Positions 53,143-61,909 of a DNA stretch of 64,000 bases are shown piece after piece. The stretch is taken from positions 124,001 through 188,000 of the forward strand of contig NZ_STGG01000057.1 in the NCBI RefSeq assembly GCF_005222695.1. Reading direction: 5' to 3'. Source of the stretch: Massilia sp. HP4. Lineage in GTDB: Bacteria; Pseudomonadota; Gammaproteobacteria; Burkholderiales; Burkholderiaceae_D. The position numbers and the translations under genes were made by a program. Numbering within the stretch: position 1 is the stretch's first letter; each line of letters starts with the position of its first letter. The notes below the pieces were generated by a model. It ran no database searches and was not told the DNA's origin. It worked only from the letters and a program-made list of their open reading frames with translations.

Positions 53143-54239
53143 TGTCGAACGGCGAACAAGCGACCCAGTTGCCGTCGCAGCTGCCGGCCGACCTGGCCGC
53201 ATGGCTGCAGGCCAATGCGGATGAACTGGACAGCACGCCCGGGCTGGCGAGCGAGGTCGTGCCGCGCCTGGCCGGCGCCGGCCTGTTCGCCGTCGGCGTC
53301 CCGCAAGAACTCGGCGGCCGGGGCGGCACGACGCTCGACGCGATCGACGCCATCTCGGCGGTAGCCGAATATTCCGTCACCGCCGCCTTCGTGTTCTGGG
53401 GCCAGCGCACCTTCATCGAATACCTGCTGCAAAGCCCGAACGAGTCCATGCGCGCGCGCTGGATCGGTCCGCTCATGCGCGGCGAATTCGCCGGCGCCAC
53501 CGGCCTGTCGAACGCGATGAAATTCCTGTCCGGGATCGAATCGCTGCAGATTACCGCCACCCCGAACGACCAGGGCTGGCAGCTGGACGGCGCGCTGGCC
53601 TGGATCACCAACCTGCGCAAGGAAGGCTTCATCGCCGCCGCCGCCGTCAATTCGGCGGGCGAGCTGCCACCAGCGGTGGTCGCCTTCATCAGCGACAGCG
53701 CCGGCGTCACCCGCAGCCCCGACCTCGAACTCATGGCCCTGCGCGGCAGCAATACCGCTGCCGTCAGGATCGACGGCGTGCAGATCGGCGAAGGCGAAGT
53801 GCTGCACCCGAACGCGCGCGCGTGGCTGCCGGGCGTGCGTCCATCGTTCCTGGGCCTGCAATGCGGCCTGTCGATCGGCCTGGCGCGCGCCAGCCTGCGC
53901 GCGGCCCACCAGCTGTCCACCGCCATGCGCGGCCCGCTGGTCGAGCGCATCGAAGCCCGGCAAGCCGCGCTCGAAGGCCAGGTCGCGGCGCTCAAGGCGG
54001 GCGTGCAGGACGGCAGCTTCAAGACCGCGGCCGCGCCGATGTTCAGGCTGCGCATCGCGCTGGCCGAAAGCGTCCAGCACGCCGTCATGCTCGAGCTGCA
54101 GGCGAGCGGCGGACGCGCCTACCTGGTCGACCGCGACCGCAGCTTCGCGCGCCGCTGGCGCGAATCGGCCTTCATCCCGATCGTCACCCCGAGCCTGACC
54201 CAGTTGCAGGTCGAACTCGCGAAGCACGCCGCGGCATGA
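53142..54239 (+). CDS. acyl-CoA dehydrogenase family flavoprotein
   Basis: A 365-aa acyl-CoA-dehydrogenase-fold protein. The N-terminal helical domain includes GLFAVGVPQELGGRGGTTLD, the middle domain FAGATGLSNAMKFLSG and the C-terminal helical domain begins near GLQCGLSIGLARAS. The usual catalytic glutamate region is not obvious. Some members of this group are FMN-dependent monooxygenases of the SfnB/DszC type that oxidise organosulfur compounds. Sitting between an AhpD-like gene and a sulfonate/nitrate-type ABC importer, such a role is plausible but inferred. Its stop overlaps the ATPase start by 4 nt. Confidence 0.8.
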   Translation: MSNGEQATQLPSQLPADLAAWLQANADELDSTPGLASEVVPRLAGAGLFAVGVPQELGGRGGTTLDAIDAISAVAEYSVTAAFVFWGQRTFIEYLLQSPNESMRARWIGPLMRGEFAGATGLSNAMKFLSGIESLQITATPNDQGWQLDGALAWITNLRKEGFIAAAAVNSAGELPPAVVAFISDSAGVTRSPDLELMALRGSNTAAVRIDGVQIGEGEVLHPNARAWLPGVRPSFLGLQCGLSIGLARASLRAAHQLSTAMRGPLVERIEARQAALEGQVAALKAGVQDGSFKTAAAPMFRLRIALAESVQHAVMLELQASGGRAYLVDRDRSFARRWRESAFIPIVTPSLTQLQVELAKHAAA

Positions 54240-55009
54240 CGGCCTCGGTGACTGAAACCGGCACGGCCGCGCTGTCGGCATCGAAGCTGCGCATCGGCTA
54301 TGGCGGCAAGACCGTGGTCGACGATATTTCGCTCACGGTCGACAGGCGCGAGATCGTGTGCCTGCTGGGCGGCAGCGGCTGCGGCAAGTCGACCCTGCTG
54401 CGCGGCCTGGCGGGCCTGAGCCCGGCCCAAGGCGGCAGCGTCGGCTTCCTGGGCGAGCCCTTGCTCGAACCGCATCCGCGCGCGGCGCTCGTATTCCAGC
54501 AACCGAGCCTGCTGCCCTGGCTGAGCGTCGAAGGCAATGTCGGCTTCGGCCTCGATTTCGCGCGCCAGCCTGCCATCGAGCGCGAGGCCCGCAAGCAGCG
54601 GGTGCTTGATGCGATCGAAGCGGTCGGCCTGGCGGCGCGCGCGCACGCCTATCCGGCCCAGCTGTCCGGCGGCCAGGCCCAGCGCGTGGCGCTGGCGCGC
54701 GCCCTGGCCCGCCAGCCCGAGCTATTGTTCGCCGACGAGCCGTTCTCGGCGCTGGACGCGATCACGCGCGCCGAGATGCAGACCCTGCTGGTCGACCTGG
54801 TGCACCGCTGGCATACTGCCGCCCTCCTGGTGACCCACGATATCGACGAAGCGATCCTGGTCGCCGACCGCATCTTGCTGATGGCAGGCCAGCCGGGACG
54901 CATCGTGCGCGAGTGGCAGGTCGACCTGCCGCGGCCGCGCCACGAGCACGCCGAGGGCGTGGTCGAACTGCGCCTGGACATCATCAAGGCGCTGCGCGCC
55001 GGCGCCTGA
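54236..55009 (+). CDS. ABC transporter ATP-binding protein (nitrate/sulfonate/taurine type)
   Basis: A 257-aa ABC ATPase. Walker A is LLGGSGCGKSTLLRG near residue 43, Q-loop FQQPSLLPWLSV, signature LSGGQAQRVALARAL, Walker B LLFADEPFSALD, and the H-loop THDIDEAI. The sequence groups with SsuB/TauB/NrtD-like proteins. It overlaps the preceding gene by 4 nt and is followed 38 bp later by the substrate-binding protein, so the importer (ATPase, binding protein, permease) is complete. Confidence 0.92.
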   Translation: MTASVTETGTAALSASKLRIGYGGKTVVDDISLTVDRREIVCLLGGSGCGKSTLLRGLAGLSPAQGGSVGFLGEPLLEPHPRAALVFQQPSLLPWLSVEGNVGFGLDFARQPAIEREARKQRVLDAIEAVGLAARAHAYPAQLSGGQAQRVALARALARQPELLFADEPFSALDAITRAEMQTLLVDLVHRWHTAALLVTHDIDEAILVADRILLMAGQPGRIVREWQVDLPRPRHEHAEGVVELRLDIIKALRAGA

Positions 55010-55047
55010 ACAAGTTTCAAACAAAGCACCCACAACAAGGAAAACCC

Positions 55048-56274
55048 ATGAGCAACCCGATCCACATCTGCGTTTCTTCCGACTGCGATTGCGGCATGAC
55101 CCGGCGCGACTTCCTGCGCATGTCGGCGTTGACGGGCGCCGCGGCCGCCTCGCCGCTGCTGTTCGCGGGCGACGCGATGGCGCAGAACTTCAAGGGCGAC
55201 GACCAGCCGGTAAAAATCGGCTACCTGCCGATCACCGACGCCGCGCCGCTGCTGGTGGCGCATGGCCGCAAGCTGTTCGAGCAGCAGGGCCTGAAGGTCG
55301 AGACTCCGCGCCTGTTCCGCAGCTGGGCCCAGATCATCGAGGCCTTCGTCGCCGGCCAGGTGAATGTGATCCACCTGCTGTCGCCGGCAACCCTGTGGGT
55401 GCGCTACGGCTCGAAATTCCCGGCCAAGGTGGTGGCCTGGAACCATATCAACGGCTCCGGCCTGACGGTGCAGAACGAGATCAACTCGGTGGCCGAGCTG
55501 GGCGGCAAGACGGTGGCGATCCCGTTCTGGTACTCGATCCACAACATCCTGCTGCAAAAACTGCTGACCGCGCACAAGCTGAACGTGGTGACCCGTTCGC
55601 GCGGCGCCGAGATCAAGGCCAATGAAGTCAACCTGGTGGTGCTGGCGCCGTCCGAGATGGTGTCGGCGCTGGCGACCAAGTCGATCGCCGGCTATATCGT
55701 GGCCGAGCCGTTCAATGCGGTGGCCGAGAATGCGAAGATCGGCAAGGTGCTGCGCTTCTCGGGCGACGTCTGGAAGAACCACGCCTGCTGCGTGACCTTC
55801 CTGGCCGAGCGCGACCTGAACGACAAGCCGGAATGGTCGCAGCGCGTGACCAACGCCATCGTCAACGCCCAGCTGTGGTCGCGTTCCAACCAGGTGGAGA
55901 CGGCCAAGCTGCTCGCATCGACCGGGCCGAACAAGTACACCCCGCACAATCTGCAGGCGCTGACCAAGGTGCTGGCCACCACCGACTATTCGGACTACGA
56001 AAAGCGCCGCATCGTCGCCCACCCGGATTGGCGCCAGCGCCGCATCGACTTCCAGCCGTTCCCGTTCGCGTCGTACACCGAGGAACTGGTGAGCGCTATT
56101 CGAGCGACCAAGGTCGAGGGCGACACCAGCTTCCTGGCCAGGCTCGATCCGAAGTTCGTGGCGCGCGACCTGGTCGACGACCGCTTCGTGCGCAAATCGA
56201 TCCAGGCCGTGGGCGGCCCAGCCAAGTTCGGCCTGCCGGCCAACCTGCTGCGCACCGAGACCATCGCGGTCTGA
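55048..56274 (+). CDS. ABC transporter substrate-binding protein (NrtA/SsuA-like), Tat-exported
   Basis: A 408-aa periplasmic binding protein of the NMT1/NrtA/SsuA class. VKIGYLPITDAAPLLVAHG begins the mature domain. A twin-arginine motif TRRDFLR (18-24) and following hydrophobic stretch ending DAMAQ (near 47) indicate Tat export. Upstream of the arginines the leader has an unusual cysteine cluster, C8, C13 and C15 (HICVSSDCDCGM). Tat export often means a cofactor is inserted or folding precedes transport. AAGGAAAA precedes ATG 55048. The ligand cannot be named: nitrate, sulfonate and thiazole precursors are all bound by this class. Confidence 0.88.
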   Translation: MSNPIHICVSSDCDCGMTRRDFLRMSALTGAAAASPLLFAGDAMAQNFKGDDQPVKIGYLPITDAAPLLVAHGRKLFEQQGLKVETPRLFRSWAQIIEAFVAGQVNVIHLLSPATLWVRYGSKFPAKVVAWNHINGSGLTVQNEINSVAELGGKTVAIPFWYSIHNILLQKLLTAHKLNVVTRSRGAEIKANEVNLVVLAPSEMVSALATKSIAGYIVAEPFNAVAENAKIGKVLRFSGDVWKNHACCVTFLAERDLNDKPEWSQRVTNAIVNAQLWSRSNQVETAKLLASTGPNKYTPHNLQALTKVLATTDYSDYEKRRIVAHPDWRQRRIDFQPFPFASYTEELVSAIRATKVEGDTSFLARLDPKFVARDLVDDRFVRKSIQAVGGPAKFGLPANLLRTETIAV

Positions 56275-57041
56275 TGATGCTGGGACGTTTCTTGTGGCCG
56301 GTCGCCGGCTTTGCGATCGCGCTGCTGCTGTGGTCCTGGGGGGTCAAGGGACTCGAAGAGACCACGCCGATCGCGGCGATGTTCGCGCCCGTGGAGACCT
56401 TCAAGGCTTTCCACGTCATGGTGCTGGGGCCGGACATCTGGATACACGTGGCCACCAGCCTGAAACGGGTGGCCGTGGGCCTGGGCTTCGCGATCCTGTT
56501 CGGCGTGCCGCTCGGGATCCTGGTCGGCATGTCGAAGGCCTTCAGCCAGGCCAGCACGCCGCTGTTCCAGCTGCTGCGCATGGTCTCGCCCCTGTCGTGG
56601 ATGCCGCTGGCGGTGATGGTGCTGGGCGTCGGCGACGCGCCGGTGTACTTTTTGCTGGCGTTTGCCGCCGTGTGGCCGCTGATGCTGGCCACCGCCGCCG
56701 GCGTGGCCCAGCTCGACCCCAACTGGATGCTGCTGGCGCGCTCGCTGTCGGCCACCAGATGGGAAGTCATCTGGCGCCTGGTGCTACCCGGGATCACGGC
56801 GCAGATCCTGACCGGCGTACGCCTGGCGATTGGCATCATCTGGATCGTGCTGGTGCCGGCCGAGATGCTGGGCGTGTCCGCCGGCCTCGGTTACTTCATC
56901 CTCGATACGCGCGACCGCCTGGCGTATTCTGAACTGACGGCCGCCATCATCCTGATCGGCCTCCTGGGTTACGCGCTCGATTATGCGGCGCGCGTCGTGC
57001 ACGCACGCTGGCTGCATTCGACGCCGGCGAATCCGTCCTAG
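56274..57041 (+). CDS. ABC transporter permease (nitrate/sulfonate/taurine type)
   Basis: A 255-aa inner-membrane permease with about six helices. The EAA-type loop is ARSLSATRWEVIWRLVLPG, coupling to the ATPase; MVSPLSWMPLAVMVLGVGDAP is typical of SsuC/TauC/NrtB. Start ATG 56274 shares a base with the binding-protein stop. Last gene of the AraC-led operon; its stop overlaps the end of the convergent csu tip-protein gene by 4 bp, leaving no room for a terminator. Confidence 0.92.
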   Translation: MMLGRFLWPVAGFAIALLLWSWGVKGLEETTPIAAMFAPVETFKAFHVMVLGPDIWIHVATSLKRVAVGLGFAILFGVPLGILVGMSKAFSQASTPLFQLLRMVSPLSWMPLAVMVLGVGDAPVYFLLAFAAVWPLMLATAAGVAQLDPNWMLLARSLSATRWEVIWRLVLPGITAQILTGVRLAIGIIWIVLVPAEMLGVSAGLGYFILDTRDRLAYSELTAAIILIGLLGYALDYAARVVHARWLHSTPANPS

Positions 57042-58054
57042 AAAGTGAGCCGCACGGTGACCGTGTCGCGGTAGTCGCCCGGGGTTGGCGCCCGCTGGCG
57101 CGGCACCGTGCCGTGCATCATGATGCTCTGGGTGGCGCCGCTGCCGGCGCCGGTATACACCGTGGTGCCGCCGCTGCCGTCGCCCCAGGCCGGCCCGCCG
57201 GCGGTGGACGAGATACGGTAGCCCATGGTTTCGCCGGTGGCGCTATTTCTCATGGTGCGCGCCGCCGGGTTGCCCGAAGCGCCGCCGTTCATCGAGATCT
57301 GGTAGCTGGTGTTGGCAGTGCAGGTTACCGACAGCGGTGCGCTGGTGCGCCGCTCGGTCAGCGGGCTGCCGGTGCCGAACACCAGGTTGCTGGTGCCGAT
57401 CAGGCAGTTGTTGGTGACCGTGGCGCGCGTCTGGAACGAGAACGCGACCGTGGTCCCGGTCGTGCACGGCTTGTCGGCGCCAAAGGCATATTGCAGCGTG
57501 CCGTGGCCGGCGAAGCTGGCCGTGTACAGCGTATTGACATTGCCGCTGGTGCCGACGCCGGCCAGGGCAGATGCTGGAATGCGGCCATAGATCGTCACGC
57601 TCTGGGTCACGCCACCCAGGCCCAGCAGGCCGATCAAGATGCCCGTGATCGGCTTGGCGCCGATGGTGCTGGTGTTGCTGCCCCATAGCCAGGCCGCCGT
57701 GTACGAGGGGCTGCCGTAGAGATTGAAGGCGAGGCTGCGACCGCCGTTGTTCATGTAGCGCGGGTCGCCCGTGCCACCGCCGCTGCCTGCCCCCAGGTTG
57801 ACGCAGACGTTGGCGGCCGGCAGCAGCAACGGCGACTGGCCCAGGGTCCAGGTGCAATTCACGGTCAGGGTGCCGCGCGCCGTGTACTCGGTGCTGGCGA
57901 GGGGACTGATCACGCCGAAGTCGACATCGGTCATGGTGGCGGTGCAGGTGTTGGCGCGCGCGCCAGCCATGGTCAGCAGCAACAGGGCCAGCGCCGCCAG
58001 TAGCAGTCGCAGCGGCCGCAGCAGGCGCGCATGCATGGTGTTGGTATTCATCAT
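57038..58054 (-). CDS. two-domain spore coat U protein, Csu-type pilus tip adhesin
   Basis: A 338-aa secreted protein with a signal peptide (to GARA near residue 35) and two SCPU domains: NTCTATMTDVDFGVISPLAS (first) and TNNCLIGTSNLVFGTGSPL (second), each ending with an oligomerisation strand; the last is DTVTVRLTF. Two-domain SCPU proteins are the tip subunits (CsuE-like) of archaic chaperone-usher pili, which mediate attachment to surfaces. The start at 58054 is spaced 8 bases from AAGGA; an ATG at 58060 overlaps the usher stop. Last gene in the csu-like operon. Confidence 0.85.
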   Translation of the reverse strand: MMNTNTMHARLLRPLRLLLAALALLLLTMAGARANTCTATMTDVDFGVISPLASTEYTARGTLTVNCTWTLGQSPLLLPAANVCVNLGAGSGGGTGDPRYMNNGGRSLAFNLYGSPSYTAAWLWGSNTSTIGAKPITGILIGLLGLGGVTQSVTIYGRIPASALAGVGTSGNVNTLYTASFAGHGTLQYAFGADKPCTTGTTVAFSFQTRATVTNNCLIGTSNLVFGTGSPLTERRTSAPLSVTCTANTSYQISMNGGASGNPAARTMRNSATGETMGYRISSTAGGPAWGDGSGGTTVYTGAGSGATQSIMMHGTVPRQRAPTPGDYRDTVTVRLTF

Positions 58055-58056
58055 CG

Positions 58057-60477
58057 TCATTTTCCTTGCACGGGCTGGCATGCCAGCGGTCCGATGGTCG
58101 GCAGTTCGCCGTCCACCTGCTTGTAGTCGAAACGCACCTCGCAGGCGTCCGGGCCGGCGCCGACCAGCACCCGGTTGTGCGCTTTCAATCCTTCCACGAA
58201 CAGCACCCCATCGTAGCCGACCACGGCGCCGACCGCGCTGCCTTCCAGGCGCGCCGGGGTGCCCGGTTCCGGCGGCCGGCCGTCCGGCCCGACCAGCATC
58301 AGGGTCGCGGCCGTATAGCGCTCGATCTCGAAGCGCGCCACCACGCCGGCAAACTGGCGTGGCACCACGTCCTGGCTGGCGCCGGCGATCCGGGTGTCGG
58401 ACGGGAGCGACGAGGGATCGATGGCGATCCGGTTGGCGGCATAGGGCTGCAGGTCAGGCACCAGCATGCGTCCCCCCTTGTCGGTGCGGCCGATCAGGCG
58501 GTTATCCTGCAGCACCGGCAAGTCCGGCACGCCCGCCGAGACCATCGCGAAGCCATTGCCGACCTGGCGCGCGCCCACCAGCGCGCCATCCATCGCCACC
58601 AGCGCGCCGCTGACGTCGATACTGGTGTTGCTGCTGCCGCCCACGCGCTGGGTCGCGACGCCCACCCTGCCGTGCGAGCCGAGGTACTGCACCTGGGCCT
58701 GCTGGTAGCGCTGGGCGCCGGTAGCGCCGGCCTGCAGCGCCCAGCCGAGGCCACCCTCGAAGTCGGGCGCGCGCCCGAGCGACGCCGAGGCCACCCGCTC
58801 GCCGCGCTGGCGGCCGGCATTGGCATTGAACGAGACGCGCGAGTCGAAGGCCATGCTGAAGGTGGCGCTGACGCCGCGCTCGGCGCTTCGCTTGAGGTCC
58901 TGGAAAACGCTCAGGCTGAAGTAGCCGCGGGTGCCGACGCTGCGCGACCAGGCCAGCGCCAGGTTGCGCGAGACGGTCGGCAACAGCGCGGTCGGAGGCA
59001 CCGTGGCGCCGCTGCCGACGCCGCCGGGACCGAGGGGATCGGGACCCAGGCCGAGGCCGGACTCGGTAGGCAAGCGCAACTGGATCAAGCTCACGCTCAG
59101 GCTATTGCCGCGAAACGAGGTGCTGAGGGTAGCGCGGTCGGTGGCGCGCGTCACCGGCACGCCTTCGAGCACGCCGAGGTCGCCATAGTTCTTGCTGGCG
59201 CGTACCGACTGGACATCGAAGGCGAAGCGCGGCGACACGTACTGGTAGCCGAGGCTGGCCTGCATGCCGCGATGGCGGCCACCGCTGGCGGCCAGCGCGG
59301 CGCTGGCCACGCCGGCGCCGGGAATGCGTTTGAGCAGTCCGGCGCCGGCCAGCACCAGGCCACTGCCGGCCTCGGCATGTCCTTCCAGCGTCATGCTGTC
59401 GTTCCAGCCATGGCGCCAGGAGCCGACCGCGGCCGGGCCACCGTAGCGGAACGAGTGCACGCCGTAGTCGCGCCGCAGTGCGCCCACCGACAGCGCGAAG
59501 TCGTTCAGCCCGCGCGCCAGCAGGCGGGTGTCGACGTACAGCGGCAAGGTGGTGGCGACCTCGCGCCCGAGGGCGTCGCGGGTGACGACGGTCGCCTGGC
59601 CGGCGCCGTTCAGGCCAGCCACCTGGTCGACCACGAAGGGACCGGTCGGCACCTCGCCGGTAAACTGGCGCACCCCGTTGACATACAGGTCGACGCTGGT
59701 CGGCACCACCGCCGAGCCGGCGACCGAGGCCACCGGATAGGTCACCAGGTCGGGCCGCAATTCGAAGTTGCGGCGCCATTCGATGCCCCCCAGGCGCATG
59801 GCGCGGGTCCAGGACAGCGCCGGGGTGACGGTGTCGCCCACCTGCCAGGTCGAGAGATTGTCTTGCGACGAGCGCACCCAGCTGGTGTCGTAGCGGATAT
59901 AGCCGCGTCCCTCGCCGCGCAGGATGGCGGCGCCGGTGCTGTTGAGGGTGCCGTGGCGGTCGAAATAGCGCAGGTCGAGCGCACCGGCCAGCGAGCGCCC
60001 GCTGCTCTGGCCGAACAGGTTGTAGTTGAGCAGCATGCCGCGGCTGGCCTGGGCCGGCGCACTGGCGCGCATCGCCCGCGCGCTGAGCACGCTCTGTTCG
60101 CGCAAGGCGTCGGAGAGGGTCAGCGCCAGCGTCTGGCGGGCCGCATCATAAGCCCAGCGCATGCCCGTGACCTCGTCGAGTGAGAAATCGGCGCGCCCGG
60201 CCACGCCGAAGCGCGCCGGGTCCAGGCCCAGCTCGCGCAGTGTCTCGACCGTCATGCGCAGGGTGGGGCCGGACTGGATCACGGACACGATCAGGCCGCT
60301 GGGACGGCCATCGATGCTGGCATCGAGGAAGAGTTCGACCGGCTGGGCGGCGGCGGCCGGCGCCGGCGGCGGCGCGGCCACTTGCGCCGTCGCGGCCGCG
60401 ATCGGCGTCAGGCCGAGCGCCAGCACGCAGGACGAGCCGAGCGCCCGCCACGGCAGGCGGCGGGTCGAGTGCCGCAC
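58057..60477 (-). CDS. fimbrial outer-membrane usher (CsuD-like)
   Basis: An 806-aa usher that exports and assembles pilin-chaperone complexes through the outer membrane. A signal peptide (ending ATAQ near 32) is followed by the N-terminal domain (VELFLDASIDGRPSGL), the 24-strand barrel with plug (FAGVVARFEIERY later, VDLYVNGVRQFTGEVPTGPF), and C-terminal domains ending DACEVRFDYKQ. The start codon is GTG at 60477, without a clear ribosome site, six bases after the chaperone stop. Typical length for archaic (sigma) ushers. Confidence 0.92.
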   Translation of the reverse strand: MRHSTRRLPWRALGSSCVLALGLTPIAAATAQVAAPPPAPAAAAQPVELFLDASIDGRPSGLIVSVIQSGPTLRMTVETLRELGLDPARFGVAGRADFSLDEVTGMRWAYDAARQTLALTLSDALREQSVLSARAMRASAPAQASRGMLLNYNLFGQSSGRSLAGALDLRYFDRHGTLNSTGAAILRGEGRGYIRYDTSWVRSSQDNLSTWQVGDTVTPALSWTRAMRLGGIEWRRNFELRPDLVTYPVASVAGSAVVPTSVDLYVNGVRQFTGEVPTGPFVVDQVAGLNGAGQATVVTRDALGREVATTLPLYVDTRLLARGLNDFALSVGALRRDYGVHSFRYGGPAAVGSWRHGWNDSMTLEGHAEAGSGLVLAGAGLLKRIPGAGVASAALAASGGRHRGMQASLGYQYVSPRFAFDVQSVRASKNYGDLGVLEGVPVTRATDRATLSTSFRGNSLSVSLIQLRLPTESGLGLGPDPLGPGGVGSGATVPPTALLPTVSRNLALAWSRSVGTRGYFSLSVFQDLKRSAERGVSATFSMAFDSRVSFNANAGRQRGERVASASLGRAPDFEGGLGWALQAGATGAQRYQQAQVQYLGSHGRVGVATQRVGGSSNTSIDVSGALVAMDGALVGARQVGNGFAMVSAGVPDLPVLQDNRLIGRTDKGGRMLVPDLQPYAANRIAIDPSSLPSDTRIAGASQDVVPRQFAGVVARFEIERYTAATLMLVGPDGRPPEPGTPARLEGSAVGAVVGYDGVLFVEGLKAHNRVLVGAGPDACEVRFDYKQVDGELPTIGPLACQPVQGK

Positions 60478-60483
60478 GGGACG

Positions 60484-61215
60484 TCAGTCCGGCGCGATGA
60501 CCGCGCTGGCGGACTGCGGCCGGGTATTGACCATGGCGTCGATGGCCAGCGGCGCCGGCATGCCGGCAGCCACCTCGGGCGGCAACTGCCATTCGCGCGC
60601 GCGGCCCGGCAGCGCATAACCGAGCAGGCCCTTGGAAAGCACGACTTCGCGCTCGCCGATGCGCACGCTGGTGGCGCCGATCTGGGCATGCAGCGCGCCG
60701 CCGTTGTGGGCTCGCAGGTGCCAGTTGCCGCCACGCTGGAAGGTATTCCATTCGAGCTTCGGCGCGGCCTGGCTGTCGGCCGGCAGCACGAAGGCCGGCA
60801 CCGAGTACTGCAGGCGGATCGCGACATTGCCCTGCTGGGCGTCGTCGCGCGGCAGTTCGTCGATCAGGATACGGTAGGTCTGCTCGGCGCCGCCCGCGGC
60901 CACCCCGCCCTGGGCGCCGGCGCGGCGCACCAGGCGCACGGTCTGGGTGCTGTTGGGAGCGATCTCGATCACCGGCGGGCTGGCGACCAGCTGGGTGGTC
61001 GGCGTGAGGACGTCGGCGCCGTCACGCTGGTCCCAGGCATACACGCGTACCTGGCCGTACAGGGGAGCATCGCCATTGTTCTGCAGCTGGATGCCGGCCG
61101 CGTTCTGGCCGGGCTGGAAGGCGATCGAGACCGGCGAAATCTGCAGGCTGGCGCCATGCGCCAGCGCACCGGTCAACAAGGCCGCCGCGAACGCGGCACC
61201 GCGAATACTCCGCAT
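60484..61215 (-). CDS. periplasmic pilus chaperone (CsuC-like)
   Basis: A 243-aa PapD-like chaperone with signal peptide (to AHGA near 22) and two Ig domains. LQISPVSIAFQPGQNAAGIQ and QTYRILIDELPRDDAQQG are the conserved donor-strand-complementation regions of the CsuC/archaic group. It holds SCPU pilins in an assembly-ready state. 12 bp after the pilin gene, 6 bp before the usher. Confidence 0.92.
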   Translation of the reverse strand: MRSIRGAAFAAALLTGALAHGASLQISPVSIAFQPGQNAAGIQLQNNGDAPLYGQVRVYAWDQRDGADVLTPTTQLVASPPVIEIAPNSTQTVRLVRRAGAQGGVAAGGAEQTYRILIDELPRDDAQQGNVAIRLQYSVPAFVLPADSQAAPKLEWNTFQRGGNWHLRAHNGGALHAQIGATSVRIGEREVVLSKGLLGYALPGRAREWQLPPEVAAGMPAPLAIDAMVNTRPQSASAVIAPD

Positions 61216-61227
61216 GCAGGCTCCGTC

Positions 61228-61746
61228 TTAGAAGTAAATGGAAGCAGTGATCTTCGATTTGTAGTTGTCCGGGGTCGGCGACTTCTGCACCGGGATCTCG
61301 CCATACACCGTCAGGGTCTGCTCGTTTCCGGTACCGGTGCCGGTCATCGTGTCGGTGCCCTGGGTATTGCCCCACAGGCCTGAACCGGCGTTACGGTAGA
61401 GATTGAGCTGAACCTTGTCGGTATTGGCGCCGCTACCCACCATGTAACGGGTGGTGCCGGTCGAGCCGGCGCCGTCGCCGGCGTCCAGGCCTACATTGTA
61501 AGGCGTCGTGTTGGTGCAAGTCACAGTCAGGTTCGATTGACCGGTCTTGGCGGCGGTGATCACGCCGGTCTGGCCGAAATCGATGCCGGTCGCGCTGATC
61601 TTGCAGTCTGCAACCACGCGCATGGTTACGTCGAAGGTCGCGGTCTGCGGGCTGGTGCTCTGGGCGCTGGCGAAAGGCATGACAACGGCCAGGACAGCAG
61701 CCATGACACGGGTCACTGAGCGGTTACGGTTCGAGGTCGACATCAT
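61228..61746 (-). CDS. spore coat U-type major pilin (CsuA/B-like)
   Basis: A 172-aa secreted pilin subunit. After the signal peptide (ending ASAQ) the SCPU domain shows MRVVADCKISATGIDFGQ, NLTVTCTNTTPYNVGLDAG and the terminal PDNYKSKITASIYF. The best start is ATG 61746, eight bases after GGAG; ATGs at 61752 and 61743 are alternatives. First gene of a four-gene pilus operon (pilin, chaperone, usher, tip), behind the promoter at 61815-61842. Acinetobacter csu clusters have two extra minor pilins, which are missing here. Confidence 0.9.
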   Translation of the reverse strand: MMSTSNRNRSVTRVMAAVLAVVMPFASAQSTSPQTATFDVTMRVVADCKISATGIDFGQTGVITAAKTGQSNLTVTCTNTTPYNVGLDAGDGAGSTGTTRYMVGSGANTDKVQLNLYRNAGSGLWGNTQGTDTMTGTGTGNEQTLTVYGEIPVQKSPTPDNYKSKITASIYF

Positions 61747-61810
61747 GTTCATTTCTCCGGTCGGTCGAGGGCGCCATCACCATGATGCGCACAGAATTGC
61801 TCAACTCGGA

Positions 61811-61860
61811 AAATATGATACCTCGTTTCCGTACGGAATCAAATTGATTTCATCATATTT
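61811..61860 (-). promoter_or_regulatory. csu-like pilus promoter with nested palindromes
   Basis: On the minus strand TTGATT (61842-61837), 16-bp spacer, TATCAT (61820-61815). The spacer contains most of a perfect 12-bp palindrome TTCCGTACGGAA (61827-61838), and the whole is flanked by a 9-bp inverted repeat AAATATGAT (61811-61819) / ATCATATTT (61852-61860). Two regulators, or one with extended contacts, could bind here. The leader to the pilin start is about 60 nt. Confidence 0.6.
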
Positions 61861-61909
61861 GCTGACTATTTCAGTTTTGCTGGTTTTATGCAACAGTGTG
61901 GTGAAATTG

